Source of the DNA: Oceanococcus atlanticus
GTDB lineage: Bacteria; Pseudomonadota; Gammaproteobacteria; Nevskiales; Oceanococcaceae
Reading direction: 5' to 3'
Length of the DNA stretch: 64,000 nucleotides
Assembly (NCBI RefSeq): GCF_002088235.1
Contig: NZ_AQQV01000002.1
Span: 1-64,000 of the forward strand
Shown here: one piece after another, positions 7,569 through 17,134 of the stretch
Position numbering within the stretch: the stretch's first letter is position 1
Layout: every line of letters begins with the position of its first letter
Made by a program: the position numbers and the translations under genes
The notes under the pieces: generated by a model
The model's database searches: none
The model's input: only the letters and a program-made list of their open reading frames with translations
Told to the model about the DNA's origin: nothing

Positions 7569-8540
7569 TTATGGCATCAGAAAACTACGAACGCCAGAGT
7601 ATGTGCCTACAACAATCTCATCAGCGCTCACAAGCAAGGTAGTAATACCACCGGCATCGCTGGCATCGCCTAGCCAATCTACCGGCAGACGGTTGATCCT
7701 CACCTGTCCATCATTTTTTCTCAATCTAAATATCTCGTTACCCGCTGCGAGATACACGTCGCCGGACCCGCTACGATCGCCACCGTACACCGACTTGGTG
7801 CTTCCCAAATCCAGCGATTGCCATGGCGACATCGCCGGATTCTGGGTGAAGAAGGTGTTGCCCCGCATGCCGCCGACCACTGCCCCTTTCTTCCCCGCAG
7901 GCACGATCGTAAAAATTGACCCTTCATAGCTAACATTGGAAACATGCCACTTCTGTCCGTCAGTCGAGTGAGCAACCGTGCCCATCTCTCCAACGATCAG
8001 CAAGGATTTATCATTCAACTCGCGAATGGCATTTAGGTGTGGTGGTAGATCAAGAAACTCTTCCACCTGCACCGTACGCCAGGTTTTACCCCCGTCGATC
8101 GAATTCATGAAGAGACCGAATGCCCCTACGGCAAAACCGATTTTTTCGTCAGTGAAGTGAATATCCAAAAACGGTTTTTGCAATTCTGCATTCCGTTGCG
8201 CGATTGTCCAACTCAACCCCGCATCTTGGGTCATCAAGATGACTGCATCGTGCCCGACCGCCCACCCCTTTTTACCGATTAAAAATACAGCATTTAGCAA
8301 GCTACTAACCGGGCTTTGGATTTGCTGCCATGCGCCTCGCCCCACACGCCGCAAGATAATTCCGCGTTCACCGACACCGATTTCAACATTGTCACTTACA
8401 GCAAGATCGTTTATTTGTGCGGACAGCGCTAAGGGCATAATTTCCGATGGAATCGGTTCATTTGCGCGACTAGGATTTGCTATGGCTAACATCGAAACTG
8501 TGCATAGTGCCGCGCACACAACTATTTTAAAATTGCACAT
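7569..8540 (-). CDS. Secreted BNR/Ycf48-like beta-propeller protein
   Basis: The product of about 323 residues has a signal peptide (MCNFKIVVCAALCTVSMLAIA) and repeated blades with Asp-box-like segments such as DAGLSWTIA, DGGKTWRTV and DGQKWHVS. This is the photosystem-assembly Ycf48/BNR propeller type, here probably periplasmic. It ends 5 bases before the MerR start region and follows the DUF1302 gene by 49 bases. In many gammaproteobacteria such propellers travel with DUF1302, DUF1329 and MMPL genes (remembered, not searched). A role as periplasmic scaffold for that export or import system is inferred. I chose the ATG at 8540 because it gives the signal peptide; the frame is open to 8579. 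Confidence 0.72.
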   Translation of the reverse strand: MCNFKIVVCAALCTVSMLAIANPSRANEPIPSEIMPLALSAQINDLAVSDNVEIGVGERGIILRRVGRGAWQQIQSPVSSLLNAVFLIGKKGWAVGHDAVILMTQDAGLSWTIAQRNAELQKPFLDIHFTDEKIGFAVGAFGLFMNSIDGGKTWRTVQVEEFLDLPPHLNAIRELNDKSLLIVGEMGTVAHSTDGQKWHVSNVSYEGSIFTIVPAGKKGAVVGGMRGNTFFTQNPAMSPWQSLDLGSTKSVYGGDRSGSGDVYLAAGNEIFRLRKNDGQVRINRLPVDWLGDASDAGGITTLLVSADEIVVGTYSGVRSFLMP

Positions 8541-8589
8541 GGAGATTATCTCGGAATTGTCGGTTGAGGCGATACCCACGGAATCGCAC

Positions 8590-11133
8590 TTAAAACTGGT
8601 ACTTCACAAAGAAACCTAAGTTGTCCCTGTCCTGGTAGAGGTTGTTGGCGCCCCCTCCCCAAAATGCGTTGTAGGTTAGATTCAAAGACAAAGATTCTTG
8701 ATAACGCAATTCGAGAATGGTGAACAACTGGTTCCGTCCCTCAACAAAGTTCCCACCCGGTCCAGGAGAGTTACCCTGAATATCAGTCTGCCAAATGAAC
8801 AGGGGCGCAATGCTAATTCCAGGAAATACAGACTCATAGCGAGTCAGAGCGACCAATCGATAGCCCCAAGAAAGTTCATCTGCAAAAGCGTCCTTAGATG
8901 CTTGGAATGGATTGAATCTGAGTCCATCAGGGCCAAAACTACACGTTTCTGTGGCCGCACATGCCAAGCGTGATCGATCGGCGCCACTCCCATCAGCACC
9001 GGCACTTGCATGTGTTGTTGCTGACAAAGGACCTTCAATCTGCAATTCATCGAAATTTGGCATATTGCTGACCCATGTCGCCGCCAACTCATGAAGCAAT
9101 ATCACCTGGTCCGCGCCAATCCAGTTTTCAGATCCGCCCAGAACGCGTGTGGCCCCTAGGTTAAATTGAAAAACCTTGCCGGGAATCCAGCCTTGAACGT
9201 AACTCCGAGGAGCGGTCTCCCCTAATGGAATGTTGCGGAATGATTCCAAAAAGCTAGGAAAAGAACGACGCGAGCCAGGCACCGACCCGACCGCAAGGTT
9301 GATCGTATCAAAACGTGGATGCTCGCCGTTTTCATCGATGTAGTCATTACGCGGATACAGGGAATAATTGCGTCCGCCGTCTTCGGTGAAGCCCACGGAA
9401 TTGGTTGTACCCGCACACTGAATATCCTCATGATCGCAACGCGATAGTGAGGGTCCCAGCGCTGTAAACAGCACATCAATCAAGGCAACTTGCAGCGGCA
9501 CATTAGGCCTGTAGGCCACCTCGCCCTGGAATGAATACTCTCCATAGGTCGTGTTAAAACTAAGACCAAACATTTGAAGATCTTCTGGATATTCCAAAAA
9601 TATATCTGGCTGATCAAGCGGCACCACATTGGAAAATTCCTGATTTGGTTTCGGCACCAGTAAACCCGCCAGCCCATTGACGACACCGAGTGGTGAGCTA
9701 AGCACTTGTTCGACCGCCCCGAGATCGTTCAGCGCCACACCAGGGCTTAATGCAATCAACGCGGTCAAATCGAGGACCAACTGAGTGACTCCCAAGGTCG
9801 AGCTGGATAACGGCAGGTTATCGCAAACTTCGAGCAACTCCAGTGTATTTGTGGCGTCGATACCCGCACTGTTGCCTTCCCGCCGGGCACAACTGGGGAT
9901 CGATGAAATCGCACTCACATAGGGTAGCTTTGAGTGATAATTCATGAAATACAGACCGAATCCGGTGCCGTTGTTCAAGCCTTCTGCATAATAATTGAAT
10001 GAGATACCAAACTGCCCCTGATCTCGGGGGTTGCGATCCGCTATTCGATCGATCGTTGCCGAGGTGTTGGCGATTGTTGTCAATGGGTTGTTCAGTGGTA
10101 GGGCAACGCGTTCAGGATCAACGGCGGAACCACCAAAACTCGCGTTTACATGATCAACCAAATCGTAAGTGCCCACGTCAGCAAAAGACATCAGGCTCCC
10201 TGGCGTCGGAATCTCAATGGGTTCCCATTCATATTGGTAATAAGCGTCCATCGAAATTTCACCCAGCACAGGCACTGAAATTCGAGCCATTCCCACAGGT
10301 GAGAACAGCTCTTCCAGCAAGCCAAAACCTATGCGGTACAGACTATTGACGTTGACAGGGTTCGCTTGATTTACACTATTGATCACAGCAACAGTGCTTT
10401 CTCCCCAGTTAATCTGCTGCCGGCCCACTCGAACCAGTGCGCGCCGATCACCCGGCAGATCAAATGCGCCAAAGACATTGGCATCAAGCAGGTCGTAACG
10501 CATGCCTAACTGGCGTAGAGCCTCATCATCATCGCGTTCTGAACGAACCTGAGCACCTGCCCCATAAACAGTCGGCAGGTAACGGTTTTCAATCAAATTT
10601 CCTGTTGGACCCGGGGTGTCGGTAAATGCGACATCCGCTGCATTTTCAGGCGTAATCGCATTGGGCTGATTGGTTACAAAATTTTTGTAGTTTGAATGAT
10701 CATATATTGCGACTGTGCGAACAAATAGCCCGAAATCTCCAGATGTAATGGTTAGATCTTGGTTAAACTTCAAGGCGGCTTGGGTAATGTCGCCCTTATC
10801 GTAGAACAAGTTGCCATCATCGAAATTGTTTGAGGCCATGCCGGGCGAACGCGCCAGCTGTTGAGCGGGGTAGATTTGCTCACGGTGCAAGCCTTGGCAT
10901 GCTTGGTATACCCCTGCACACACGTCAGGATTGAGACTACCTTTACCGACTAGATAATCCTTGCGATCTTCGATGCGCCACTGGGTGCCCAGGGTTGCCG
11001 TATTATTGAGTACTGCTTGGAACGGCTGGTCCAGCAGATTAAAACTGAACGTAGCAGAAATCGCTTCGGGCACTATTAATATCGCACCAATCAACGCAAG
11101 CACACTCCGCCCATTGCAACCTTGGATTGCCAT
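8590..11133 (-). CDS. DUF1302-family outer-membrane protein
   Basis: The 847-residue protein has a signal peptide (ending about residue 27) and long alternating beta-strand pattern typical of an outer-membrane barrel, ending in the aromatic terminal strand FFVKYQF that BAM recognises. Segments like GRQQINWGESTV and the YQYEW strand pattern fit DUF1302 (PF06980). The family is known only by association with hydrophobic-compound metabolism; it may be a channel or assembly partner for DUF1329 lipoproteins. A good ribosome binding site, GAGGAGA, precedes the ATG. It is 57 bases downstream of the DUF1329 gene. Confidence 0.85.
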   Translation of the reverse strand: MAIQGCNGRSVLALIGAILIVPEAISATFSFNLLDQPFQAVLNNTATLGTQWRIEDRKDYLVGKGSLNPDVCAGVYQACQGLHREQIYPAQQLARSPGMASNNFDDGNLFYDKGDITQAALKFNQDLTITSGDFGLFVRTVAIYDHSNYKNFVTNQPNAITPENAADVAFTDTPGPTGNLIENRYLPTVYGAGAQVRSERDDDEALRQLGMRYDLLDANVFGAFDLPGDRRALVRVGRQQINWGESTVAVINSVNQANPVNVNSLYRIGFGLLEELFSPVGMARISVPVLGEISMDAYYQYEWEPIEIPTPGSLMSFADVGTYDLVDHVNASFGGSAVDPERVALPLNNPLTTIANTSATIDRIADRNPRDQGQFGISFNYYAEGLNNGTGFGLYFMNYHSKLPYVSAISSIPSCARREGNSAGIDATNTLELLEVCDNLPLSSSTLGVTQLVLDLTALIALSPGVALNDLGAVEQVLSSPLGVVNGLAGLLVPKPNQEFSNVVPLDQPDIFLEYPEDLQMFGLSFNTTYGEYSFQGEVAYRPNVPLQVALIDVLFTALGPSLSRCDHEDIQCAGTTNSVGFTEDGGRNYSLYPRNDYIDENGEHPRFDTINLAVGSVPGSRRSFPSFLESFRNIPLGETAPRSYVQGWIPGKVFQFNLGATRVLGGSENWIGADQVILLHELAATWVSNMPNFDELQIEGPLSATTHASAGADGSGADRSRLACAATETCSFGPDGLRFNPFQASKDAFADELSWGYRLVALTRYESVFPGISIAPLFIWQTDIQGNSPGPGGNFVEGRNQLFTILELRYQESLSLNLTYNAFWGGGANNLYQDRDNLGFFVKYQF

Positions 11134-11189
11134 AGTTATATCTCCTCATTGTTAGGCCCTGAGGTCACTGCCCCAGGACCTCGGTCAAT

Positions 11190-12545
11190 CTATTTAGATG
11201 CCTTACGCTGAACAGAACTTGCTTCAAAAAACTTGTCGTCGTAAGTCACGGTGTTGTCATACGGCTCATCTTCGTTAAACATCGCCGTGACAAAGTAGCG
11301 ACCAGAATTGAAGTGATAGATCACCTCAGGGACTGTTGTCGAAGCCAACATTGCCGAAAACTGAACAAGATGCCCCTCTTGGAATTGCATCAGTTGACCT
11401 TGGTGGTCGTAATCATCGATCATCACGATGTTCCAGGTATCTTCGTCAAAATACATGGTGCGTTTACTGAAGGTGTGGCGTTGATCCGGCTTATTCTCTG
11501 CCTCAACCACCCAAACTCTATGCAACTCGTAGCGAGGCAGGTTTTGGTTGATATGCCCCGGCTGAGCAATATCCGCGTACTTCACAGAATCACCGGCAAT
11601 TTTGTATGAGTTGTATGGAATCAACATTTCTCGCTTCCCGAGAAGTTTCCAACGGAAGCGCTCAAGCACACCGTTATACATATCAACCTGATCGTAAAAC
11701 TGATGCCCATCAGTGCCTTCATAGGGGTTATCACAACAAACTGCGGGTGCCCGGCGAATACGTTTTAGTGCTGGTGCATACAACCAAGCCGCACGCCCTT
11801 CGGGGCCAAATCCGGCCTTTTCATGCACCAAAATGTAGGTACCCGCAATGCGTGGAGGCGAGATTGTTTGGGATAGATAACGAATGAATGTTGTGCCCGG
11901 CTGCAGTTCTGCCGGGTTCGGGTTTGCAATACTCGCGTAGTCAAACTGAACGTCTTCAACAATTTTTGTTAATGAAAATTTCCCATCCAATTGCACAATC
12001 ATTTGATTGTTGTAGCGCCGTATGTTCTCGCCTCTCCACTTGGAACGATGATTCCACGGGATTTCTGCCCCACTTTGTGGAATTGGGAAAGGAAATCCAA
12101 CGAAAGCACCCTGCGGATCATCGACACCATTTAATGAAGCTCGCGTCGCATTCTTAATGGTTTCTTCCTTGATGCGATCGGGAAAGTTCGCAACACGACG
12201 AGTCGGATACACGATCATCTTGTAACTATCGGGGTATCGACGGAATAGCTCTTTGTGACCGGCGGACATTTTGTCTATGTATTGATCTACATTCGCTGCC
12301 GAAACAAGATACGCAGGCCGGTCGGCCTCAACTTCCGGATTATTGGGAAACTCACCGCTCGCCTTGCCAAAAGGTTCAATTGGGGTCCACTCCGGAATAC
12401 TGCCATCCTCATTCCCTGCGCGCTCGGCGCCAATCGGTGTCAGCGATTTGCCAAGTTTTTCTGCTTCTTGGGCACTGACGCCAGCCAGGCCAGTCGTTGA
12501 GGCAGTCAGAAGCGTTGCGACCAGCATCACCTTACATCTTGTCAT
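11190..12545 (-). CDS. DUF1329-family periplasmic protein
   Basis: The product of about 451 residues has a signal peptide followed by GKSLTPIGAERAGNEDGSIPEWT, the hallmark of DUF1329 (PF07044). The fold is thought to be LolB-like, suggesting binding of lipids or other hydrophobic molecules in the periplasm. It is the first gene of the operon DUF1329-DUF1302-BNR-MerR and divergent from the MMPL transporter. The ATG at 12545 has a ribosome binding site GGAGA seven bases upstream; the longer open frame to 12602 lacks one. Confidence 0.85.
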   Translation of the reverse strand: MTRCKVMLVATLLTASTTGLAGVSAQEAEKLGKSLTPIGAERAGNEDGSIPEWTPIEPFGKASGEFPNNPEVEADRPAYLVSAANVDQYIDKMSAGHKELFRRYPDSYKMIVYPTRRVANFPDRIKEETIKNATRASLNGVDDPQGAFVGFPFPIPQSGAEIPWNHRSKWRGENIRRYNNQMIVQLDGKFSLTKIVEDVQFDYASIANPNPAELQPGTTFIRYLSQTISPPRIAGTYILVHEKAGFGPEGRAAWLYAPALKRIRRAPAVCCDNPYEGTDGHQFYDQVDMYNGVLERFRWKLLGKREMLIPYNSYKIAGDSVKYADIAQPGHINQNLPRYELHRVWVVEAENKPDQRHTFSKRTMYFDEDTWNIVMIDDYDHQGQLMQFQEGHLVQFSAMLASTTVPEVIYHFNSGRYFVTAMFNEDEPYDNTVTYDDKFFEASSVQRKASK

Positions 12546-12610
12546 TTCATCGTCTCCATATCGGTTACAAGAGGCTCGTCGCCCCTCCACGTTGTTTTGC
12601 ATGAACCCTC

Positions 12611-12645
12611 ACTTGTGTATAGTGTGGCTACACACGTTATACAAG
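12611..12645. promoter_or_regulatory. Divergent promoter/operator between DUF1329 and MMPL genes
   Basis: The stretch holds a dyad GTGTG-GCTA-CACAC (12622-12635) inside a copy of the ATAG-N5-CTAC motif (12619-12631). On the minus strand TTGTAT and TATACA are 17 bases apart, a plausible promoter for the DUF1329 operon. On the plus strand TTGTGT and a TTATA-like box give a weaker candidate for the MMPL gene. A regulator here could control both directions. Confidence 0.5.
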
Positions 12646-12762
12646 CACACCCTAGCCGGCAGATCAAGCCCTTCGACAGTCGGATCGGTGTTTGCCCCGC
12701 TCAAGAACCGCCTGGTGGCAAATTAGTCCCCAGCCTTTCACTCCCAATTGGGTAAGTTCCTT

Positions 12763-15408
12763 ATGCACGCAGACAATCTCACTGGATTCAGCAAATGGTA
12801 TGTGGACGTCACCGTTCCGCTGATCTTCCATAAGAGAGGCGCTCTTTTGTCCGTATTACTCTTAATTACGGCGGCCTTGGCATGGCAAGCATCTCAACTA
12901 CGTTTAGATGCCGGGTTCGAGAAAATGCTTCCTCTGGATCATCCCTACATTCAAGTTTTTAAGCAGTACGAAAAAGAATTCGGGGGTGCCAACTTAGTCT
13001 TGCTTGCCATTAAGCAGAATGATGATGTTGGCGATATTTATCAGGCCGACTTTATGCAAACGCTTCGAGACGCTACTGATTCCATCTTCTTTCTGCCCGG
13101 AATGGATCGATCGCGCGTGAGTTCAATAATGACCCCCGACGTCCGCTTTCTAGAGGTTATGGAATACGGGTTTCGCGGCGGTAATGTTGTACCCGCCGAT
13201 TTCCAAGCAACGCCCGATATGTTGGAACAGGTCAGAAAGAATGTTGCCAAGGCCGGAATTATTGGGCGTCTGGTCTCCAATGATCAGACGGGCGCCATGA
13301 TATTTGGCGAACTGCTGGAAAAAGATCCAATTAGCGGCAAAAAGCTGGATTATTTTAAAACCGCTGACCGTATTGAAGCAATACGACAACGTTTCATCAG
13401 CCCACTACGTTACGAGTTTGTGCTCAAGAAGAATTATGAAAGTCTATCGGCTGGCAGCACGATTCACGTCGCGTACGAGGACCCACGAGGCGCGTTTTTC
13501 AATTGGAAAAATTTGGAGCTTCGGTATCAGGCGGCCGATGACTCATTCGTTACCGGCTCTTTCAAAGGCTCGGATTTAGAAATCCGCGAGTCCGCTAACC
13601 CTGACTACAACCCCAACATTGATATTCATGTGATCGGTTTCGCCAAAATCATGGGTGATGTTGCGAATCACGCCGGTGAAGTAGTTGGCTACTTTGCCCT
13701 GACCATATTCTTGGTATGGATAGTGCTATGGCTGTATACCGGATCTCCGGTCATTTCGCTCCTGCCTTTATCCTGTGCACTTTTAGCCGTTGTCTGGGAA
13801 CTTGGGCTGTTGCATCTACTCGGATTTGGCCTTGATCCCTTTGCGATTCTAGTTCCGTTCCTGGTGGTGGCAATCAGCATCTCGCATGGGATTCAAATTA
13901 CCAGCTTTTGGCTGCTCGAAGCCGCCGAGAAGAGCTTAAGTAGCTTTGATGCATCGATGTCGACCTACAAACGACTCGTCGTCCCTGGAATCACCGCATT
14001 AATCACCAATGTCGTTGGCTTTGCCACGCTGATGTTGATTCCGGTCGGAATCGTACAAGAAATGGCAATCAACGCCAGTCTGGGCCTGATCGCCGTGGTC
14101 GTTTGCAAGAAGATTTTGCTTCCCTGCCTGCTATCGTTTGCGCCCATCAAGGATCCTAAAAAGTTTCAGGCTCATCAATTTAGACGAGATCGGATGCTTG
14201 CCCCAATATGGCGCAAAGCATCGTATTTAACTCATAAACCCGTTGCCCTCATCGCATTACTCGCAGTGGCTGCCACTTGGGGCTGGGCAGAAGTTGTAAA
14301 GAAAGACCTCGCCATCGGTGAATTGCATGCCGGCACGCCAGAGTTACGCCCAGACTCACGCTATAACAAAGATACAGACGCCATTGTCGAAAACTTCGCC
14401 ATCGGCGTCGACGTTTTGAAAATCATCGGTGAAAGTGAGGCTGATAGCTGTATCCAGCATGAAGTGATCGACACCATTGATCGGCTATCTTGGCATTTAC
14501 AAAATACGCCGGGTGTTCAATCAACGCTGTCACTACCCAAAATGCAAAAGCTGGTCTACAACAGCTACAACGAGGCAAATCCGAAATGGAACACCCTGCC
14601 CCGTGACTCCGGCGCGTTGGTCGTAACCGTGCAACCATTTCCTAGTTCAACGGGCCTACTGAACGAAGATTGCAGCGCGATACCACTTTTTGTATTCACT
14701 GCCGATCATAAAGCGACCACGATTGACGAGGTGATCGCATCTTTTCATGAATTCAATGACGCCCTTCCGCCAGAATCACCCATCAGCTTCAAACTGGCTA
14801 CCGGTAATGTTGGCGTCATGGCGGCAACAAACGAGGTCGTACGGGATACCGAGCCAACCGTGCTCTTCTGGTTATATTTGTGCATCGGATTTGCTGTTTT
14901 CCTGTCCTTCGGTCGCACGCTAGTCAGCGTGATTTGCATACTCACCCCACTGGTTGCCGTTTCGGTGATCACATACGCAGTTATGGTATTTCTGGAAATT
15001 GGGGTGAAGGTTTCCAATATCGCGACAGTCGCCTTTGCCGCGGGTGTTGGCGTTGACTATGGCATCTACATTTACTCGATTCTTGAGGAAAATGTGAAAC
15101 AGAAAGGGATGGCCATGCGAGAAGCGTACGAAAACACCCTGCACCAAACGGGCAAGGCCGTAGTGTTTACCGCCCTAGCCTTGGCCGCCAGTGTGGCGAC
15201 ATGGATGATGTCTGGACTGCAATTCCAGGTAGATATGGGAATTCTTCTTACCATAATGTTTGTTGCAAACGCCGTGGCCGCAATCATTATGCTGCCTGCC
15301 TTTGCGACCTTTTTGCTCAAAGCGCCCAAAGACCAACAGGGTGCTCAGCAAACTGAACCTGAGGTACTTGCAATTGACTGCACGACTTTAGCCAATGAGA
15401 AAGCGTAG
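12763..15408 (+). CDS. MMPL/RND-superfamily transporter
   Basis: The product of about 881 residues has two halves, each with one helix, a large periplasmic domain and a five-helix bundle. The first half has the RLDAGFEKMLPLDHPYI segment after helix 1 and FLVVAISISHGIQ; the second has AAGVGVDYGIYIYSIL, where the Asp-Tyr pair is typical of MMPL proton relays. The family exports or traffics lipids, hopanoids and related hydrophobic molecules. It is divergent from the DUF1329/DUF1302/BNR operon, the usual partners. The ATG at 12763 follows GGGTAAG; a TTG at 12748 is an alternative. Confidence 0.83.
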   Translation: MHADNLTGFSKWYVDVTVPLIFHKRGALLSVLLLITAALAWQASQLRLDAGFEKMLPLDHPYIQVFKQYEKEFGGANLVLLAIKQNDDVGDIYQADFMQTLRDATDSIFFLPGMDRSRVSSIMTPDVRFLEVMEYGFRGGNVVPADFQATPDMLEQVRKNVAKAGIIGRLVSNDQTGAMIFGELLEKDPISGKKLDYFKTADRIEAIRQRFISPLRYEFVLKKNYESLSAGSTIHVAYEDPRGAFFNWKNLELRYQAADDSFVTGSFKGSDLEIRESANPDYNPNIDIHVIGFAKIMGDVANHAGEVVGYFALTIFLVWIVLWLYTGSPVISLLPLSCALLAVVWELGLLHLLGFGLDPFAILVPFLVVAISISHGIQITSFWLLEAAEKSLSSFDASMSTYKRLVVPGITALITNVVGFATLMLIPVGIVQEMAINASLGLIAVVVCKKILLPCLLSFAPIKDPKKFQAHQFRRDRMLAPIWRKASYLTHKPVALIALLAVAATWGWAEVVKKDLAIGELHAGTPELRPDSRYNKDTDAIVENFAIGVDVLKIIGESEADSCIQHEVIDTIDRLSWHLQNTPGVQSTLSLPKMQKLVYNSYNEANPKWNTLPRDSGALVVTVQPFPSSTGLLNEDCSAIPLFVFTADHKATTIDEVIASFHEFNDALPPESPISFKLATGNVGVMAATNEVVRDTEPTVLFWLYLCIGFAVFLSFGRTLVSVICILTPLVAVSVITYAVMVFLEIGVKVSNIATVAFAAGVGVDYGIYIYSILEENVKQKGMAMREAYENTLHQTGKAVVFTALALAASVATWMMSGLQFQVDMGILLTIMFVANAVAAIIMLPAFATFLLKAPKDQQGAQQTEPEVLAIDCTTLANEKA

Positions 15409-15421
15409 GCAGGGCAATTCG

Positions 15422-15759
15422 ATGAGTTCAGATGTGACCCAATCCACCTACCTTGAAAACGGCTGGTTTATTAATTCCGACCACCCCAAAATCAAAGCAT
15501 TTTCAAAGCAGCATTCCGGCAACAGCAGGAAGGATAAAACGCGCAGTGTCGAGCTCTATTTAGCAGTGCGCGATTTAATTCCCTATGACCCATATACCAT
15601 TCGGCAACAGCCAGAGTTTCTGAAAGCCAGTTCGACGCTTGCTGAAGGCCGCGGATTCTGCGTCGCGAAGGCGGTTCTGTACGCGGCGGTGCTACGTGCT
15701 TCGGGAATTCCCGCGCGCATTGGCTTCGCCGATGTGCGAAACCATCTGACAACGCCCCA
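15422..15759 (+). pseudogene. Truncated transglutaminase-like protein, cut by an IS end
   Basis: The reading frame has the first half of a transglutaminase-like cysteine protease-fold protein: NSDHPKIKAFSKQ, AVRDLIPYDPYTI and the active-site block GRGFCVAKAVLYAAVLRASGIPARIG. It matches the intact paralogue at 39783-40460 up to DVRNHL, after which the paralogue continues with the His region (YHGYTELWL). Here the frame runs into insertion-sequence DNA at about 15760 and stops shortly after. The catalytic His and everything beyond are lost, so it is very likely inactive. It lies directly behind the MMPL gene. Confidence 0.8.
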
Positions 15760-15874
15760 TGTAGTGGTCAAGTCATTTTGGCCAGTGGTTTAGAGATTTC
15801 CCAGAACCGCTGCTCTGCTTGATTCGGGGTTAATCCATGGTTAAAAGTCTGTGGTCTGATTTTGCTGTAGTAAC
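15760..15874 (-). mobile_element. 3' remnant of an IS3-family element (IS-C)
   Basis: Read on the minus strand, bases 15872-15768 encode 34 residues and a stop, containing IRPQTFNHGLTPNQAEQRF, a typical IS3-family OrfB C-terminus. The end TAGTGGTCAAGTC...GGCCA looks like its terminal repeat. The fragment cuts the transglutaminase-like gene on its left and is cut by another IS on its right. It is probably the same kind of element as the 5' part at 34292-34650. Confidence 0.7.
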
Positions 15875-15942
15875 TGACGTCCCCCCGATTTTGAGTAGCA
15901 CTTCGTTTTGGAGTCCAATCGTCCCAGCACAGGAGATTGGAC

Positions 15943-16206
15943 GTGAAGAAGCTTTACAGCGAAGAGCAGATCATCGGCTTCCTTCAGGAGGCGGAATCGG
16001 GGATTCCCGTGAAGGAGCTATGCCGGCGGCATGGCTTCTCGCAGGGGAGCTTCTACCTTTGGCGTAGCAAGTTCGGCGGGATGTCGGTTCCGGACGCGAA
16101 ACGGCTAAGGGAGCTGGAGAAGGAGAACGCGCGGCTGAAGAAGATGTTGGCGGAGTCCCTGCTGGAGCAGGAGGTGACTCGCGAGGCGTTGAGAAAAAAG
16201 TGGTAG
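15943..16206 (+). CDS. IS3-family transposase OrfA of IS-A
   Basis: The product of 87 residues has a helix-turn-helix ([20 protein letters not shown], then [20 protein letters not shown]) and a leucine-zipper-like coiled coil ([16 protein letters not shown]), as in IS407-group OrfA proteins. The GTG start at 15943 has the ribosome binding site AGGAG seven bases upstream. OrfB starts 7 bases before its end in another frame. Confidence 0.85.
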   Translation: MKKLYSEEQIIGFLQEAESGIPVKELCRRHGFSQGSFYLWRSKFGGMSVPDAKRLRELEKENARLKKMLAESLLEQEVTREALRKKW

Positions 16207-17062
16207 CCGCCCCAGCCAAGCGCGATCTGGTGCGGCACATTAAGTCGCAGGGGTTGAGTGAGCGACGGGCACTGGCCATTGCACAAATGAGCGCGAGCGC
16301 TCTGCGCTATCAGCCACGGCCGGATCGGAATGCCGCGTTGCGGAGGGAGATTATCCGACTGGCCCACCGTTACAAGCGATACGGCGCGGGGATGATTTAT
16401 CTGAAGCTGCGGCAAACGGGCTGGCCGGTGAATCACAAGCGCGTGGACAGACTGTATGCCGAGGCTAGGCTTCAGGTGCGTCGCCGCAAGCGCAAGAAGG
16501 TCCCGATCAGCGAGCGACAGCCGCTCATTCGGCCGCAGGCCTCCAACGAGGTGTGGTCCATGGACTTTGTCTTTGACCGGGTTGCCGGCGGTCGATCAGT
16601 GAAGTGTCTCACCATCGTTGATGACGCCACACATGAATCTGTGGCCATCGTGCCGGCTCATGCCATGGGTGGCGCTCAGATTGCTCGCGCCCTTGATGCC
16701 ATCGCTTTGAGCCGACCGTTGCCGACCATCATTCGCTCGGACAACGGGAAAGAATTCATCGGCCGCGCCATGCTGAATTGGGCTCACCATCGCGGTGTCC
16801 AGCTCAAACAAATCCAACCTGGGAAACCCCAGCAAAACGCTTATATCGAATCGTTCAATGGCCGCTTTCGCGATGAATGCCTGAATGAAAACTGGTTTGT
16901 CAGTCTCGAGCATGCCAAGCAGATCATTGAAGTGTGGCGGCAGGAGTACAACCGCGAACGGCCCAAGAAATCACTGGTGGTCTCACGCCTGCTCAGTTCG
17001 CCAAGAAGCCAGCCGAAAAGTCGGCTAAATTAACCTCGGACTCCGATGCCGAGTGCTACTGA
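16200..17062 (+). pseudogene. IS3-family transposase OrfB of IS-A, frameshifted near its end
   Basis: This is the DDE integrase domain: [13 protein letters not shown] carries the first Asp, [12 protein letters not shown] the second, and [20 protein letters not shown] the Glu. The open frame ends at 17033 with an odd tail. In the neighbouring frame the expected end [18 protein letters not shown] continues to a stop at 17062. One base has probably been lost or gained around 16974-16985. The catalytic core is intact, but the last 30 or so residues are altered, so activity is doubtful. Confidence 0.75.
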
Positions 17063-17078
17063 AGTCGGGGGACGTCAT

Positions 17079-17134
17079 GCTCATGACTCCATCCTCTCAA
17101 GGTTTGGAGTCTCCGGGAATCCCGGGGCGGTTCA
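17079..17134 (-). mobile_element. Left-end fragment of IS-B, inverted relative to the complete copy
   Basis: Bases 17079-17134 are the reverse complement of the first 56 bases of the complete IS at 32977-34291: its terminal repeat plus the leader up to the OrfA start codon. Only this end is left. Together with the complete copy it frames 17135-32976 with two inward-facing left ends of IS-B. Confidence 0.85.

Larger units (their letters stand above)
15875..17077 (+). mobile_element. IS3-family (IS407-like) insertion sequence, IS-A
   Basis: The element of 1203 bases has ends TGACGTCCCCCCG at the left and, inverted, TGACGTCCCCCG at the right, followed by GAGTAGCACT and CAGTAGCACT. Two genes overlap in the normal OrfA-OrfB way. 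I find no matching target-site duplication; the left neighbour is IS-C debris and the right neighbour the end of IS-B, so flanks have been rearranged. Confidence 0.85.
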
